Source: Aurantimonadaceae bacterium
Lineage (GTDB): Bacteria; Pseudomonadota; Alphaproteobacteria; Rhizobiales; Rhizobiaceae
NCBI GenBank assembly: GCA_947474855.1
Contig: CANJKV010000001.1
Span: forward strand, 45,622-109,621
Direction: 5' to 3'
Length of the DNA: 64,000 nucleotides
Shown here in pieces: positions 41,237 to 50,444 of the stretch. Numbering within the stretch: the first letter of the stretch is position 1; every line of letters starts with the position of its first letter. The notes beneath the pieces were generated by a model that did not search any database, was not told the DNA's origin, and saw nothing but the letters and a program-made list of their open reading frames with translations. Position numbers and translations under genes: made by a program.

Positions 41237-42127
41237 CTAACCGACCACCGTCGGGCTCTTGATCGCGCCGGCACCCAGGATGTGCGCCTTCAGGAAGGCT
41301 GAGGCGCGGGCCAGCTCGCCGGCCTCGATCATGTCGAGGATCAAGAGATGCTCCTTCGACTGAAGCGGCAGGCGCGAGCGGTCCACCGTCGCGCGATATT
41401 CCAGGAGCCGGCGCAGACGATTCACCCGCACCAGCGCGTCGGTGAAGAAGGCATTGCCGGCGCAGCCGACGAGCATCTCGTGGAAGCGCGAGTTCAGTTC
41501 GAAAAGCCGCGCTCGCCCCATGCGCTCGAAGCCGCCGGCGAGGATCTCCTCCTGGCTGGCCCGCGCCTCGGCAAAAGCCGCTCGGTCGATACCGAAGCTC
41601 GGCAGGAGGAGCGCCTGGCTCTCCACGGAAGCCCGGAACTGGTAGGCGTCATCGTAGGCCGCGCGCGAGCGCAGCCCCGCCAGGAACTCCCAGCCGTTGC
41701 CGGGACGCCGGTCGGCCCAGCCCTCGTTCCGGATGCGGTTGAGGGTCTTGAGGAGGCGGGCGCGCGCCAGGCCGTAGAGGCGCATCAGCTCGTTCTCGCT
41801 GACGCGCTCCGGCAGACGGCCGGACAGGCAGTCGTCGACGATGCGCGCGTAGACCTCGTCTTCCGGCTCGGCCGCGGCGGCAGGATCGGCCAGCGGCGAG
41901 GCGATGTCGTTCGGCGCCTTGGCGAGGAAGTAGCCGCGGTTCGGCTCGAGGCGGACGATCCCCTCCTCGGCCATTCGCTTCAGGGCGGCGCTGACGGGGG
42001 CGCGCGACAGTCGCAGCGCGTCGGCGAGACCTTGAGCGGGCAGATGCTCACCCGGCGTCAGTCCTCGGTCGCGGATGTGGGCGATGATGCGCGAGGCCGT
42101 CGGGACAGACAGATTCGGCCGTGCCAT
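41237..42127 (-). CDS. GntR family regulator (probable FCD domain)
   Basis: SVPTASRIIAHIRDRGLTPGEHLPAQGLADALRLSRAPVSAALKRMAEEGIVRLEPNRGYFL winged HTH plus helical C-terminal domain. Confidence 0.9.
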   Translation of the reverse strand: MARPNLSVPTASRIIAHIRDRGLTPGEHLPAQGLADALRLSRAPVSAALKRMAEEGIVRLEPNRGYFLAKAPNDIASPLADPAAAAEPEDEVYARIVDDCLSGRLPERVSENELMRLYGLARARLLKTLNRIRNEGWADRRPGNGWEFLAGLRSRAAYDDAYQFRASVESQALLLPSFGIDRAAFAEARASQEEILAGGFERMGRARLFELNSRFHEMLVGCAGNAFFTDALVRVNRLRRLLEYRATVDRSRLPLQSKEHLLILDMIEAGELARASAFLKAHILGAGAIKSPTVVG

Positions 42128-42255
42128 CTCGATAACTCCTCCGCGACGCCCGTCAGGCTCTAGCACGAGGCTCACCGGACGAGCCACAGTCGACAAATTG
42201 CTTTTTGATTTTAATTAGTGCAATGAACGGGCGTTCGATCCATGGGAGAACCTCG

Positions 42256-43242
42256 ATGCTCCGTTTCAATCGCCGCGCCCTGCTCGGCGCCTTGTCGGCC
42301 GTAACGCTCGTCCTCGCGGCGCCGCTTGCAGGACCCGTTCAAGCCCAGGAGGCGCTGCCCGAGCTCAAGCTCATGGCGCCGGCCGGCGCGGGCGGCGGCT
42401 GGGACACGGCTGCGCGCACGTTGCAGGAGGTGATGACGCAGGCCGGCGTCGCGCGCTCCGTCCAGGTGATCAACGTGGCCGGCGCCGGCGGAACGGTGGG
42501 TCTCGCCCAGTTCGTCGGCCAGGCGGACGGCGATCCGAGCCAGCTCATGGTCGGCGGCATCACGATGGTCGGCGCCATCATCTCCAACAAGGCGCCGGTT
42601 TCGCTCGATCAGGTAACGCCCCTCGCCCGCCTGACCGGCGACCCTCTCGTCATCGTCGTCCCGAAGGACTCGCCGCTGAAGACCATCGACGACCTGATCG
42701 CCGCGCTCAAGGCGGACGTGGCGTCGACGACCTGGGCGGGCGGCTCGGCCGGCGGAGCCGACCACATCCTCGCGGCCCTCGTCACCAAAGCTGCGGGCGT
42801 CGACCCGGCCAAGGTCAACTACGTCGCCTTCTCCGGCGGCGGCGAAGCCCTGGCCGCCATGCTCGGCGGGCGCGTTTCGGCGGGCGTTTCGGGCTACGGC
42901 GAGTTCGAGAGTCAGATCGAGACCGGCGAGTTGCGCGCGCTCGCCCTCTCCTCGCCCGAGCGGCTCGCGGGCGTCGATGTGCCGACGCTGAAGGAGCAGG
43001 GCGTCGACGTCGAGGTCGTCAACTGGCGCGCCCTCTTCGCCGGCCCAAACATCGCGGACGAGGACAAGGCGAAACTCTCGGCCGCCGTCGAAACGACCGT
43101 CAAGTCTCCGGAATGGACGGAAGTCCTGAAGACCCGTGGCTGGACCGACTACTACGCTCCCGCCGACGAGTTCGCCGCCTTCGTGTCGTCCGAGAACGCG
43201 CGCGTCGGCGAGATCCTGAAGTCGGTCGGCCTCGCCGACTGA
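42256..43242 (+). CDS. Bug/TctC-family tripartite tricarboxylate transporter substrate-binding protein
   Basis: Signal peptide MLRFNRRALLGALSAVTLVLAAPLAGPVQA; LKLMAPAGAGGGWDTAARTLQEVMTQAGVARSVQVINVAGAGGTVGL. Confidence 0.92.
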   Translation: MLRFNRRALLGALSAVTLVLAAPLAGPVQAQEALPELKLMAPAGAGGGWDTAARTLQEVMTQAGVARSVQVINVAGAGGTVGLAQFVGQADGDPSQLMVGGITMVGAIISNKAPVSLDQVTPLARLTGDPLVIVVPKDSPLKTIDDLIAALKADVASTTWAGGSAGGADHILAALVTKAAGVDPAKVNYVAFSGGGEALAAMLGGRVSAGVSGYGEFESQIETGELRALALSSPERLAGVDVPTLKEQGVDVEVVNWRALFAGPNIADEDKAKLSAAVETTVKSPEWTEVLKTRGWTDYYAPADEFAAFVSSENARVGEILKSVGLAD

Positions 43243-43249
43243 GCGCAAG

Positions 43250-43279
43250 CGCCGGCGGCCGACCCATCGGCCGCCGGCG
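43250..43279. terminator. Strong GC hairpin downstream of the TctC-like gene
   Basis: CGCCGGCGGCCGA (43250-43262) / TCGGCCGCCGGCG (43267-43279), 13-bp perfect stem with CCCA loop; no U-tract. Confidence 0.6.
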
Positions 43280-43438
43280 GGAGCCTCGCGCTCCAGGGGA
43301 GTGCGAGGCAGACGTGACCGGCAGCGCGAACGCGCGACGGAAAACCAGCCCCGAACGACGGATGTTCACCGGCGCTCGCAGATGATGTAGGCTCCGGGGA
43401 CCAAGGCGTATCGGGCGCGGGATGGCTGGGAGGGTTTC

Positions 43439-43987
43439 GTGGAGGCGGTCGGCAGCGGCTATCGCACCACGGCACGGCTCCTGCACTGGACGGTCGCCGT
43501 TCTGGTTCTCGGCATGATACCGGCGGGCCTCGCCATGACGACGGAGGGCCTGCCGCGCGGCGTGCGCGACATGCTGTTCATCGGGCACAAGAACGCGGGC
43601 GCCCTGGTGCTCGTTCTGATGCTGGCGCGGATCGCCTTTCGCCTGACGCACAAGCCGCCGCCCTTGCCCGCCGACCTGCCGGCGGTCCAGCGGCATGTCG
43701 CGGCGGCGACGCACACCCTTCTCTACGTCGTCGTCCTCGTCATGGCCGTGTCCGGCTTCGTTCGCGTTCAAGCCGGCGGCTTTCCGATCGAGATGCTGGA
43801 CACGCTCGGCCTTCCGCCGCTCGTGCCGCGATCCGACGCTGTGGCCGAGACTGCGAAGCGCCTCCACTTCCTCGCGCACTACGTCGTTATCGGCCTCGTC
43901 GCCCTCCACATCGCGGGAGCGCTCCATCACGCGCTCTGGCGGAGGGACGGCCTCGTGCGGCGCATGTGGCCGCCGATCGCGCCGTGA
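43439..43987 (+). CDS. Cytochrome b561 family protein
   Basis: YRTTARLLHWTVAVLVLGMIPAGLAM...GHKNAGALVLVLMLARIAFRL...RLHFLAHYVVIGLVALHIAGALHHAL; four TMs with conserved His. Confidence 0.9.
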   Translation: MEAVGSGYRTTARLLHWTVAVLVLGMIPAGLAMTTEGLPRGVRDMLFIGHKNAGALVLVLMLARIAFRLTHKPPPLPADLPAVQRHVAAATHTLLYVVVLVMAVSGFVRVQAGGFPIEMLDTLGLPPLVPRSDAVAETAKRLHFLAHYVVIGLVALHIAGALHHALWRRDGLVRRMWPPIAP

Positions 43988-43991
43988 GCGC

Positions 43992-44780
43992 TCAGCGCGC
44001 GGCGGGGATGGCGAGAAGATCGACGTGGCCGACGGTGCACAGGGCGCCGCTCGCCGCCGCCGATCGCCGAAACGCTGCCCAGTCTTCGAGATCACCCGGC
44101 GAGATCCGGCCTGTCTCGGCCGCGGCCGCGGCGAAGCCGTCCAGAAAGGCACTCTGCAGCGCCGCATCGGCCGGGCCGAGGCGCCAGGCGCTGTCCGCGA
44201 GCCGGACCGCGAAGCCGCGCCGGCGGAACGCCTCGGCGCAGATGCGCGGCGCCGCCGGGCCCAGTGCGGCGCCGAAGCCCTTGTCACCGCCTTGATGCGC
44301 GACGAAGGCCGACACGACGGCCGCGTCGAGCGGATGCGGCACGCTCCAGCCGACGCGGCCGTCGACCGACAGAGCGGCGTAGAACGGCAGGCGGCGCTCG
44401 GCCAGCGCATCGGCGAGGCGCTCCACGAACGAGGCCGATACGAGATCGAGCAAGGCCGAGGCCGTGACGAGCCCGGCTCCGCCGATAAGATCAGGATCGA
44501 AGTCGGCGAGGTCGGCGGCGAACGTCTCGACCCTGTCGCCGCTTCGCTGCCGCGCCTGATCGAGAAGGTCGGGATCGGCGTCGACGAGGCGCCAGCGTGC
44601 GGCTTCGGCAAGCCGCGGCTGCAGAGCTCGAAAGCTAGAGCCCGTGCCGGCGCCGAGATCTACGACGAGGCCGCCGCGCGCGCCGGCAAGCTGCGCCGCT
44701 TCGGCGAGAAGGCGCGGATCGCGGGCGCGGGCGTCCGCGGGCTCGCGCAGATCCAGCCAGCCGCTGTCGAAGCCGCTCAC
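43992..44780 (-). CDS. Class I SAM-dependent methyltransferase-like protein
   Basis: LAGARGGLVVDLGAGTGSSFRALQPRLAEAARWRLVDADPDLL; overlaps the upstream glycosyltransferase gene. Confidence 0.82.
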   Translation of the reverse strand: MSGFDSGWLDLREPADARARDPRLLAEAAQLAGARGGLVVDLGAGTGSSFRALQPRLAEAARWRLVDADPDLLDQARQRSGDRVETFAADLADFDPDLIGGAGLVTASALLDLVSASFVERLADALAERRLPFYAALSVDGRVGWSVPHPLDAAVVSAFVAHQGGDKGFGAALGPAAPRICAEAFRRRGFAVRLADSAWRLGPADAALQSAFLDGFAAAAAETGRISPGDLEDWAAFRRSAAASGALCTVGHVDLLAIPAAR

Positions 44781-45823
44781 TGCCCTGCCTCGGTCAGCGC
44801 GCCGGCGACGAGCGTCGCCGTGTCCCGCCAGCTCGGCAGCAGCTCGGCGGCCTGGCGCGCGCCGCGCGCGAAGGCCACGCGCTCCGCGTCGCTGGACAGG
44901 AGCCGCCGCAGCGCCGAGGCTAGTCGAGCCGGGTCGTCCGGCGGCACCAGGATGCCGGCCGTTTCCGGAACGACATCGGGGACCGAGCCGGCTCGCGCGG
45001 CGATGATGGGCAGACCATGCGCCATGGCCTCGGCAAAGACCATGCCGTAGCCCTCGTAGCGGCTTGGAAGCGCGAAGACGTGGGCGCCGGCATATTCGGC
45101 CGAGGGATCGACCACACCGCCGACGAAGACCACGCGCCCGGAGAGGCCGTGCCTCGCCACCCGCTCGCGCAGCCCCGCGCCCCAGGCGGGGTCGATCGAG
45201 TCGCTCCCGACGATGCGGCAGCGCCAGTCGAGGTCGGCCACAAGGGCCAAGGCGTCGATCAGAACGTCGTGGCCCTTGCGCGGGATCAAGGACCCGACGG
45301 ACAGGACGAGCGGCGGGCCTGCCGGGGGCTCGCGCGCCGGCGCGCGATCGGTGCCGGGCGGCGCCACGGTCAGGCGTGCGCGCGGCACGCCGAAGGCCGC
45401 GACCAGGGTTTCCGCCGTGGCGGGGCTCGTCACGACGACGGCCAGGGCTTCCGCCAGCGCCTGCACCTCGGAGCCGCGCAGCTCGGCGGCGAGCGCGGGA
45501 TCGAGTCCGGTCTCGAGCGCCAGGGGATGGTGGACGAGCGCGACGAGGCGCAGCCGCCGCGCCTCGGCCGCAGCGGTCTTGGGCATCAGGGCGTAGGCAA
45601 GGCCATCAACGAGAACGAGGGCTCCGTCCGGAAGGGCTGCGAGCGCCGAAGAAGCTTCGGCCTCCGCCTCGCGCGCGTTGTCCGAAGCGAGCTGCGGCAG
45701 CGCGACGTGCCGGACGTCCCAGCCGAGGAGGCGCAGCTCGGCCATGAGGCGACGGTCGTAGCCGTAGCCGCCGGTACGCGCCTCGATGTCGCCGGGAACG
45801 ACGACGTGGAGGACGGCGCTCAC
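44777..45823 (-). CDS. GT4-like glycosyltransferase
   Basis: VLSVGSLIPRKGHDVLIDALALV...VFALPSRYEGYGMVFAEAMAHGLPIIAARAGSVPDVV. Confidence 0.92.
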   Translation of the reverse strand: MSAVLHVVVPGDIEARTGGYGYDRRLMAELRLLGWDVRHVALPQLASDNAREAEAEASSALAALPDGALVLVDGLAYALMPKTAAAEARRLRLVALVHHPLALETGLDPALAAELRGSEVQALAEALAVVVTSPATAETLVAAFGVPRARLTVAPPGTDRAPAREPPAGPPLVLSVGSLIPRKGHDVLIDALALVADLDWRCRIVGSDSIDPAWGAGLRERVARHGLSGRVVFVGGVVDPSAEYAGAHVFALPSRYEGYGMVFAEAMAHGLPIIAARAGSVPDVVPETAGILVPPDDPARLASALRRLLSSDAERVAFARGARQAAELLPSWRDTATLVAGALTEAGQ

Positions 45824-46218
45824 AGATCAGCCTCGAACCAGGCGCGGGCGACGTTGGACTCGTGGAGCCGCACGCGCAGGCGAACGATCCGCGCGCCGCC
45901 GCTGCCCAGGCGCCCGTCCCGGATCAAGCCGGCGATGGCGTCGAAGACGTGCCGCGCCAGCACCTCGGTCGTCGTCACGCGCCCGGCAAAGACCGACAGC
46001 TCGTCGAGATTGGCGTAGTTCAGCGGAGCAAGCACCTCGCGCAGCACCTCGAAGGCGAGGCCGATGTCGACCGCCAGTCCGTCCTCGTCCAGCTCGCGCG
46101 TGAAGAAGGCGGCGTCGACGTGGAAGGTCGCGCCATGCATCCCCTGCGCCGGGCCGAAGACGGGGCGCGGAAGGCTGTGGGCGATCATGATGTGATCGCT
46201 GACTTCGACGGCGAACAT
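45820..46218 (-). CDS. PTPS/QueD (6-carboxytetrahydropterin synthase) superfamily protein, cysteine-less
   Basis: MFAVEVSDHIMIAHSLPRPVFGPAQGMHGATFHVDAAFFTRELDEDGLAVDIGLAFEVLREVLAPLNYANLDEL...TTTEVLARHVFDAI...VRLHESNVARAWFEADL. Confidence 0.87.
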   Translation of the reverse strand: MFAVEVSDHIMIAHSLPRPVFGPAQGMHGATFHVDAAFFTRELDEDGLAVDIGLAFEVLREVLAPLNYANLDELSVFAGRVTTTEVLARHVFDAIAGLIRDGRLGSGGARIVRLRVRLHESNVARAWFEADL

Positions 46219-46228
46219 GGCGGCTCCT

Positions 46229-47215
46229 TCAATATCGGATGCGGTGGCAAAGGGTGTCCGGCGCGTCGAGCACCGCGGCGTAGTCGCGGGCGAGCGAGGC
46301 GAAGCAACTCTCGCCGGAGACGAGCACGTCGAGCTCCGGCCGATCGCGAAGAAGGCGCAGCGCGAGGTCGAGGCGGCGCGCGGTGCTCCAGCGCGCGCGC
46401 CGCGACGGCGGAACGGCGCCAACCTGCGAGCCGAGAATCGACAGGCGTCGCGAATGAAACGCGCCGCCGAGCCGAAGCTCCACGGGCGCCGTGCCGTACC
46501 AGCTCGCCTCCACGGCCCGGCCCTCGAAGCCGAGGCAGGCGATCGCCGTGTCGAGGCCGCCGGCGCTGCCGCTGACATGCACGGCGACGTCGCAATCCGT
46601 CGGCGCATCCCCGGGCACCGCGAAGCCGATCCCGAGCGCGGCTGCAAGGCGCGCGCGCTCCGGGGCGACGTCGACCAGCGTCACCTCCGTGCCGGGGATG
46701 CCTGCGGCGAGCGTCGCGACGAGCGCACCGACCATCCCGGCGCCGATCACGGCGACCCGGTCGCCGGGCTGCAGGCCGGCATCCCAGGCGATCGTCAGCG
46801 CCGTTTCCATGTTCGCGGCGAGCACCGCGCGCTCCGCCGGCAGCTCCTCCGGCACGAGGTGCAGAGCCTCGGCCGGCACGACGAAGCGGTCCTGGTGAGG
46901 GTGGAGGCAGAAGACGGTGCGGCCGAGAAGAGCCGCGGGTCCTGCTTCCACGACGCCGACCGAGGCGTAGCCGTACTTCAACGGAAAGTCGAAGCCGCCG
47001 TCCTGAAACGGTGCCCGCATCGCCTCGTGCTGGTCCGCCGGCACGCGGCCGCGAAAGACGAGCCGCTCCGTTCCGCGGCTGATCGCGCCGAAGCGGCTCG
47101 TGACGCGGCACTCCCCCTCTGCCGGCTCCGGCAGTTCTTCCCGGCGCAGCGCCGCCCGTCCCTCGGCCTCGATCCACAGAGCCGTCGCTTCATGCCGCCG
47201 CGGCTCGTCGCTCAT
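46229..47215 (-). CDS. Zinc-binding (MDR) alcohol dehydrogenase-like protein
   Basis: FGAISRGTERLVFRGRVP...GYASVGVVE...AGLQPGDRVAVIGAGMVGALVATLAAGIPGTEVTLVDVAPERARLAAALG. Confidence 0.87.
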   Translation of the reverse strand: MSDEPRRHEATALWIEAEGRAALRREELPEPAEGECRVTSRFGAISRGTERLVFRGRVPADQHEAMRAPFQDGGFDFPLKYGYASVGVVEAGPAALLGRTVFCLHPHQDRFVVPAEALHLVPEELPAERAVLAANMETALTIAWDAGLQPGDRVAVIGAGMVGALVATLAAGIPGTEVTLVDVAPERARLAAALGIGFAVPGDAPTDCDVAVHVSGSAGGLDTAIACLGFEGRAVEASWYGTAPVELRLGGAFHSRRLSILGSQVGAVPPSRRARWSTARRLDLALRLLRDRPELDVLVSGESCFASLARDYAAVLDAPDTLCHRIRY

Positions 47216-47330
47216 CGGATCTCGTCAGCGGCCGAAAATCGATCAACGCTCATTGTCGCATTCCTGAATCAGCGGCACTGCCGCGCTAGGTTTCATTCTC
47301 ATCCGCATCCGCAAGGCCGCAACCCCCATC

Positions 47331-48098
47331 ATGACCCTCCACGACCCTCGCATCGTGCCGCAGGCCTCCGCCATCCGCCTCGCCCGATCGGGAGCAGCGG
47401 GAGCCTTCGCCGCCTCGACGCTCCTGCTGCTCGGCTTCGGCGTCGTGGCGATCGGTACGTTCGAGCTGGGGTGGCAGCTGCTGCCGCTTTCGTCCGGGCT
47501 GTTCGCGGCAATGGGTGTCGTCGTTCTGACGAGCCTTCCGAACGGCCATCCGCATGCCCGCTTCGGGCCGGCCAACACCATCACGACCGTTCGGGCGGCC
47601 ATGACGGCGCTTGTCGCGGGTCTGCTGCCGGAAGCGGAGCGGATCGCCGATCCGGCGCAGGCGGGCCTCGCGTGGACGTTGACGGGATTTGCGGCGCTCG
47701 CGCTTGCGCTCGACGGCTTCGACGGGCGGGCCGCACGGCGCAGCGGTCTCGCTTCGCGCTTCGGCGCGCGCTACGACATGGAGGTGGACGCTCTTCTCAT
47801 CCTCGTGCTCTCGGTTTTTGCGCTGGCCTCCGGCAAGGCGGGCGTGTTCGTTCTCGCGATCGGACTCATGCGATACCTCTTCGTCGCCCTCCTCGCCCTC
47901 GTGCCCAGCCTGGACGGCGAGCTCGCGCCATCGCAGCGCCGGAAGGCCGTGTGCGTGGTCCAGGTCGCAGTGCTCTGCGCCCTCCTCGCTCCGCCGCTCG
48001 CGCCGCCGCTGTCGGGCTGGCTCGCGGCCGGGGCTCTCGCTTTGCTCGCGGCCTCCTTCGCCGCCGACATCCTCGCCCTGGCGCGGCGTCGCGGATGA
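47331..48098 (+). CDS. CDP-alcohol phosphatidyltransferase family protein
   Basis: Complete signature DGFDGRAARRSGLASRFGARYDMEVD (DxxDGxxAR-x8-GxxxDxxxD) in a multi-TM protein. Confidence 0.93.
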   Translation: MTLHDPRIVPQASAIRLARSGAAGAFAASTLLLLGFGVVAIGTFELGWQLLPLSSGLFAAMGVVVLTSLPNGHPHARFGPANTITTVRAAMTALVAGLLPEAERIADPAQAGLAWTLTGFAALALALDGFDGRAARRSGLASRFGARYDMEVDALLILVLSVFALASGKAGVFVLAIGLMRYLFVALLALVPSLDGELAPSQRRKAVCVVQVAVLCALLAPPLAPPLSGWLAAGALALLAASFAADILALARRRG

Positions 48099-48835
48099 AC
48101 GCCGACGTCGCGTCCACGCTCGGTCTCTGGCGCTCGCTCCTCATCTATCGCGGCCAGCCCTGGCGCACCCTGGCGCTTCGGCGCCTATGCCGGACGCTCG
48201 TGCAACCGGGCGACCTCGCCTTCGACGTCGGAGCGCATGTCGGCAGCCGCACCCAGGCCCTGGCGGCTGCGGGCGCCAGGGTCGTCGCGGTCGAGCCGCA
48301 GCCGCTCTTCGCGGATTATCTCGCGCGGCGCGTCGCCGGTCCGCATGTCGCCGTCCTGCCGGTGGCGCTCGGACGAACGCCGGGGCGCGCGACGCTCAAC
48401 GTTTCGCGTCGGCATCCGACGGTATCCACGCTGTCGACGGACTGGATCGGCAAGGTGCGGGAGGCGCCGGGCTTCTCGGGCGTGCGATGGGAGGGCCGCG
48501 TCGAGGTTCCCGTCACCACTCTCGACGCCCTCGTCGCAGAGCACGGCCGCCCGGCGTTCTGCAAGATCGACGTGGAGGGAATGGAGGCGGAGATCCTCGG
48601 CGGCCTCAGCAAGCCGATCCCGCTGCTCTGCTTCGAGGTCCTGCCGGCCGCCGCCGACGTGGCGGAAGCCTGCATCGCACAGCTCGCCGGGCTCGGGCCG
48701 TACCGCTTCGGCTTCGTGCTGGGCGAGCGACATCGCCTGGGAGACGAATGGCTGAGCGCCGGCGAGATGGCAGCGCGGCTCCCCGACATCGCGGCAGCCG
48801 GCCGCTCCGGCGACATCTATGCCCGCCTCGACTGA
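48095..48835 (+). CDS. FkbM family methyltransferase
   Basis: LAFDVGAHVGSRTQALAAAGARVVAVEPQPLFADYL...FCKIDVEGMEAEILGGL. Confidence 0.9.
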   Translation: MNADVASTLGLWRSLLIYRGQPWRTLALRRLCRTLVQPGDLAFDVGAHVGSRTQALAAAGARVVAVEPQPLFADYLARRVAGPHVAVLPVALGRTPGRATLNVSRRHPTVSTLSTDWIGKVREAPGFSGVRWEGRVEVPVTTLDALVAEHGRPAFCKIDVEGMEAEILGGLSKPIPLLCFEVLPAAADVAEACIAQLAGLGPYRFGFVLGERHRLGDEWLSAGEMAARLPDIAAAGRSGDIYARLD

Positions 48836-50444
48836 CGGCCGGCGCAGGGCGGCGCTGCGATCGATCCTGGGTGCGGCGCTTCTCGCCGCCGGGCTGACGC
48901 TTCCGGCACCGGGCGGCGGGCTGCCGTCCAATCTCCCGCTCGAATGGCCGCTGGCGATCCTGCTCCTGGTTGTCGCTGCCCCCTCGCGCCTGCCCTTCGC
49001 GGCCCTGCGGCTGCTCGTGACAGTCGCCGTGGCGCTGACCGTCTTCTTAAAGCTCGCCGACCTCGGTACCGGGCTTGCCTTCTCGCGCCCCTTCAATCCG
49101 CTCCTCGACGCGTCGATCCTCGTGTCCGGCTGGCACCTTCTGGCCGGCACGATCGGGCGCGGCGAGGCGCTGGCCGTCGTGGTTCTCGCGCTTGCAGCCT
49201 GGGGCGCGACGACGGCGCTCCTGTTCTGGAGCCTCGGCGGCTTTTGCCGTCTGCCGGCGAGCCCGCGCCGGCTCGTCGGCGGCCTTGCGGCCGCGATCGC
49301 GTCGCTGTGGCTCGTCCCGTCCGGTCCGGTGAAGCCGGAGGCGACGCGCTATCTCGACGCCCGGCTCGATCTCGTCGCGCAGTCCGTTGCGAGCCTCGCA
49401 CGCTTCGAGGATTCGCTCGCGACCGATCCGCTGGCCGGACGCGCGCCCGAGACTCTCTTCTCGGCGCTGTCGGGCAAGGACGTGATGATCCTCTTCGTCG
49501 AGTCCTACGGGCGAAGCGCCGTGGAGGATCCCGCCTATGCCGGCGCGACGCTGAGCCGCCTCCGCGCGGCGGAGAGCCAGCTGTCCTCGGCCGGCATCGG
49601 CACCGTCAGCGGCTGGCTGACGTCTCCCACCCTCGGCGGCCAGAGCTGGCTCGCGCACGGCGCCCTCCTGTCCGGGCTCTGGACGAGCGACCAGAGCCTC
49701 TACGATCGGATGATCGCGAGTGATCGGGCAAGTCTCAACGCCTTGTTCCGCACGGCCGGCTGGCGGACGATCGCGGCGATGCCGGCGATCACCATGGAAT
49801 GGCCCGAGGCCGGCTGGTTCGGCTACGACGCCGTGTTCGACGCGCACAATCTCGGCTACCGCGGCGAACCGTTCGACTGGGTGACGATGCCCGACCAGTT
49901 CACGCTCGCCGCGATCCGGCGGGTCGTCGAGGCGGAGCATCCGCGTCCCGTGATGGTCGAGGCTGCGCTGATCTCCAGCCACGCTCCCTGGACGCCGCTG
50001 CCGCGGATGGTACCGTGGGAAGACGTCGGCGACGGCCGCGTCTTCAACGGTCAGGCCGCGTCCGGCGAGAAGCCCGAGGAGCTGTGGCGCGATCCGGCGC
50101 GGGTCCGCGCCGCCTATGGCCGATCGATCGACTACGCGCTGGAGGCCGTCTTCTCCTATGCCGCGACCTTCGGCCGGAACACCGTCTTCGTGATCCTCGG
50201 CGACCATCAGCCCGCGCCGCTGATCACCGGTGATGGCGCCACGCGCGACGTGCCCGTCCACATCCTCTCGGACGATCCCGAGGTCCTCCGCCGTCTCGCG
50301 GAATGGAACTGGACGCCCGGGCTCGTTCCCGCGCCCGATCTGCCGCCGTGGCGGATGGATGCCTTCCGCGAACGCTTTGCGCGGGCGACGAGCGATTCGC
50401 CGCTTCCCTCGCCGGAGCATGCGGGCCATAGCTCGACGCCATGA
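48819..50444 (+). CDS. Membrane-anchored sulfatase/alkaline-phosphatase superfamily enzyme (LTA synthase-like)
   Basis: N-terminal TM helices; GKDVMILFVESYGRSAVEDPAY...TSPTLGGQSWLAHGALLSGLWTS...TVFVILGDHQPAPLI. Confidence 0.85.
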   Translation: MPASTDGRRRAALRSILGAALLAAGLTLPAPGGGLPSNLPLEWPLAILLLVVAAPSRLPFAALRLLVTVAVALTVFLKLADLGTGLAFSRPFNPLLDASILVSGWHLLAGTIGRGEALAVVVLALAAWGATTALLFWSLGGFCRLPASPRRLVGGLAAAIASLWLVPSGPVKPEATRYLDARLDLVAQSVASLARFEDSLATDPLAGRAPETLFSALSGKDVMILFVESYGRSAVEDPAYAGATLSRLRAAESQLSSAGIGTVSGWLTSPTLGGQSWLAHGALLSGLWTSDQSLYDRMIASDRASLNALFRTAGWRTIAAMPAITMEWPEAGWFGYDAVFDAHNLGYRGEPFDWVTMPDQFTLAAIRRVVEAEHPRPVMVEAALISSHAPWTPLPRMVPWEDVGDGRVFNGQAASGEKPEELWRDPARVRAAYGRSIDYALEAVFSYAATFGRNTVFVILGDHQPAPLITGDGATRDVPVHILSDDPEVLRRLAEWNWTPGLVPAPDLPPWRMDAFRERFARATSDSPLPSPEHAGHSSTP

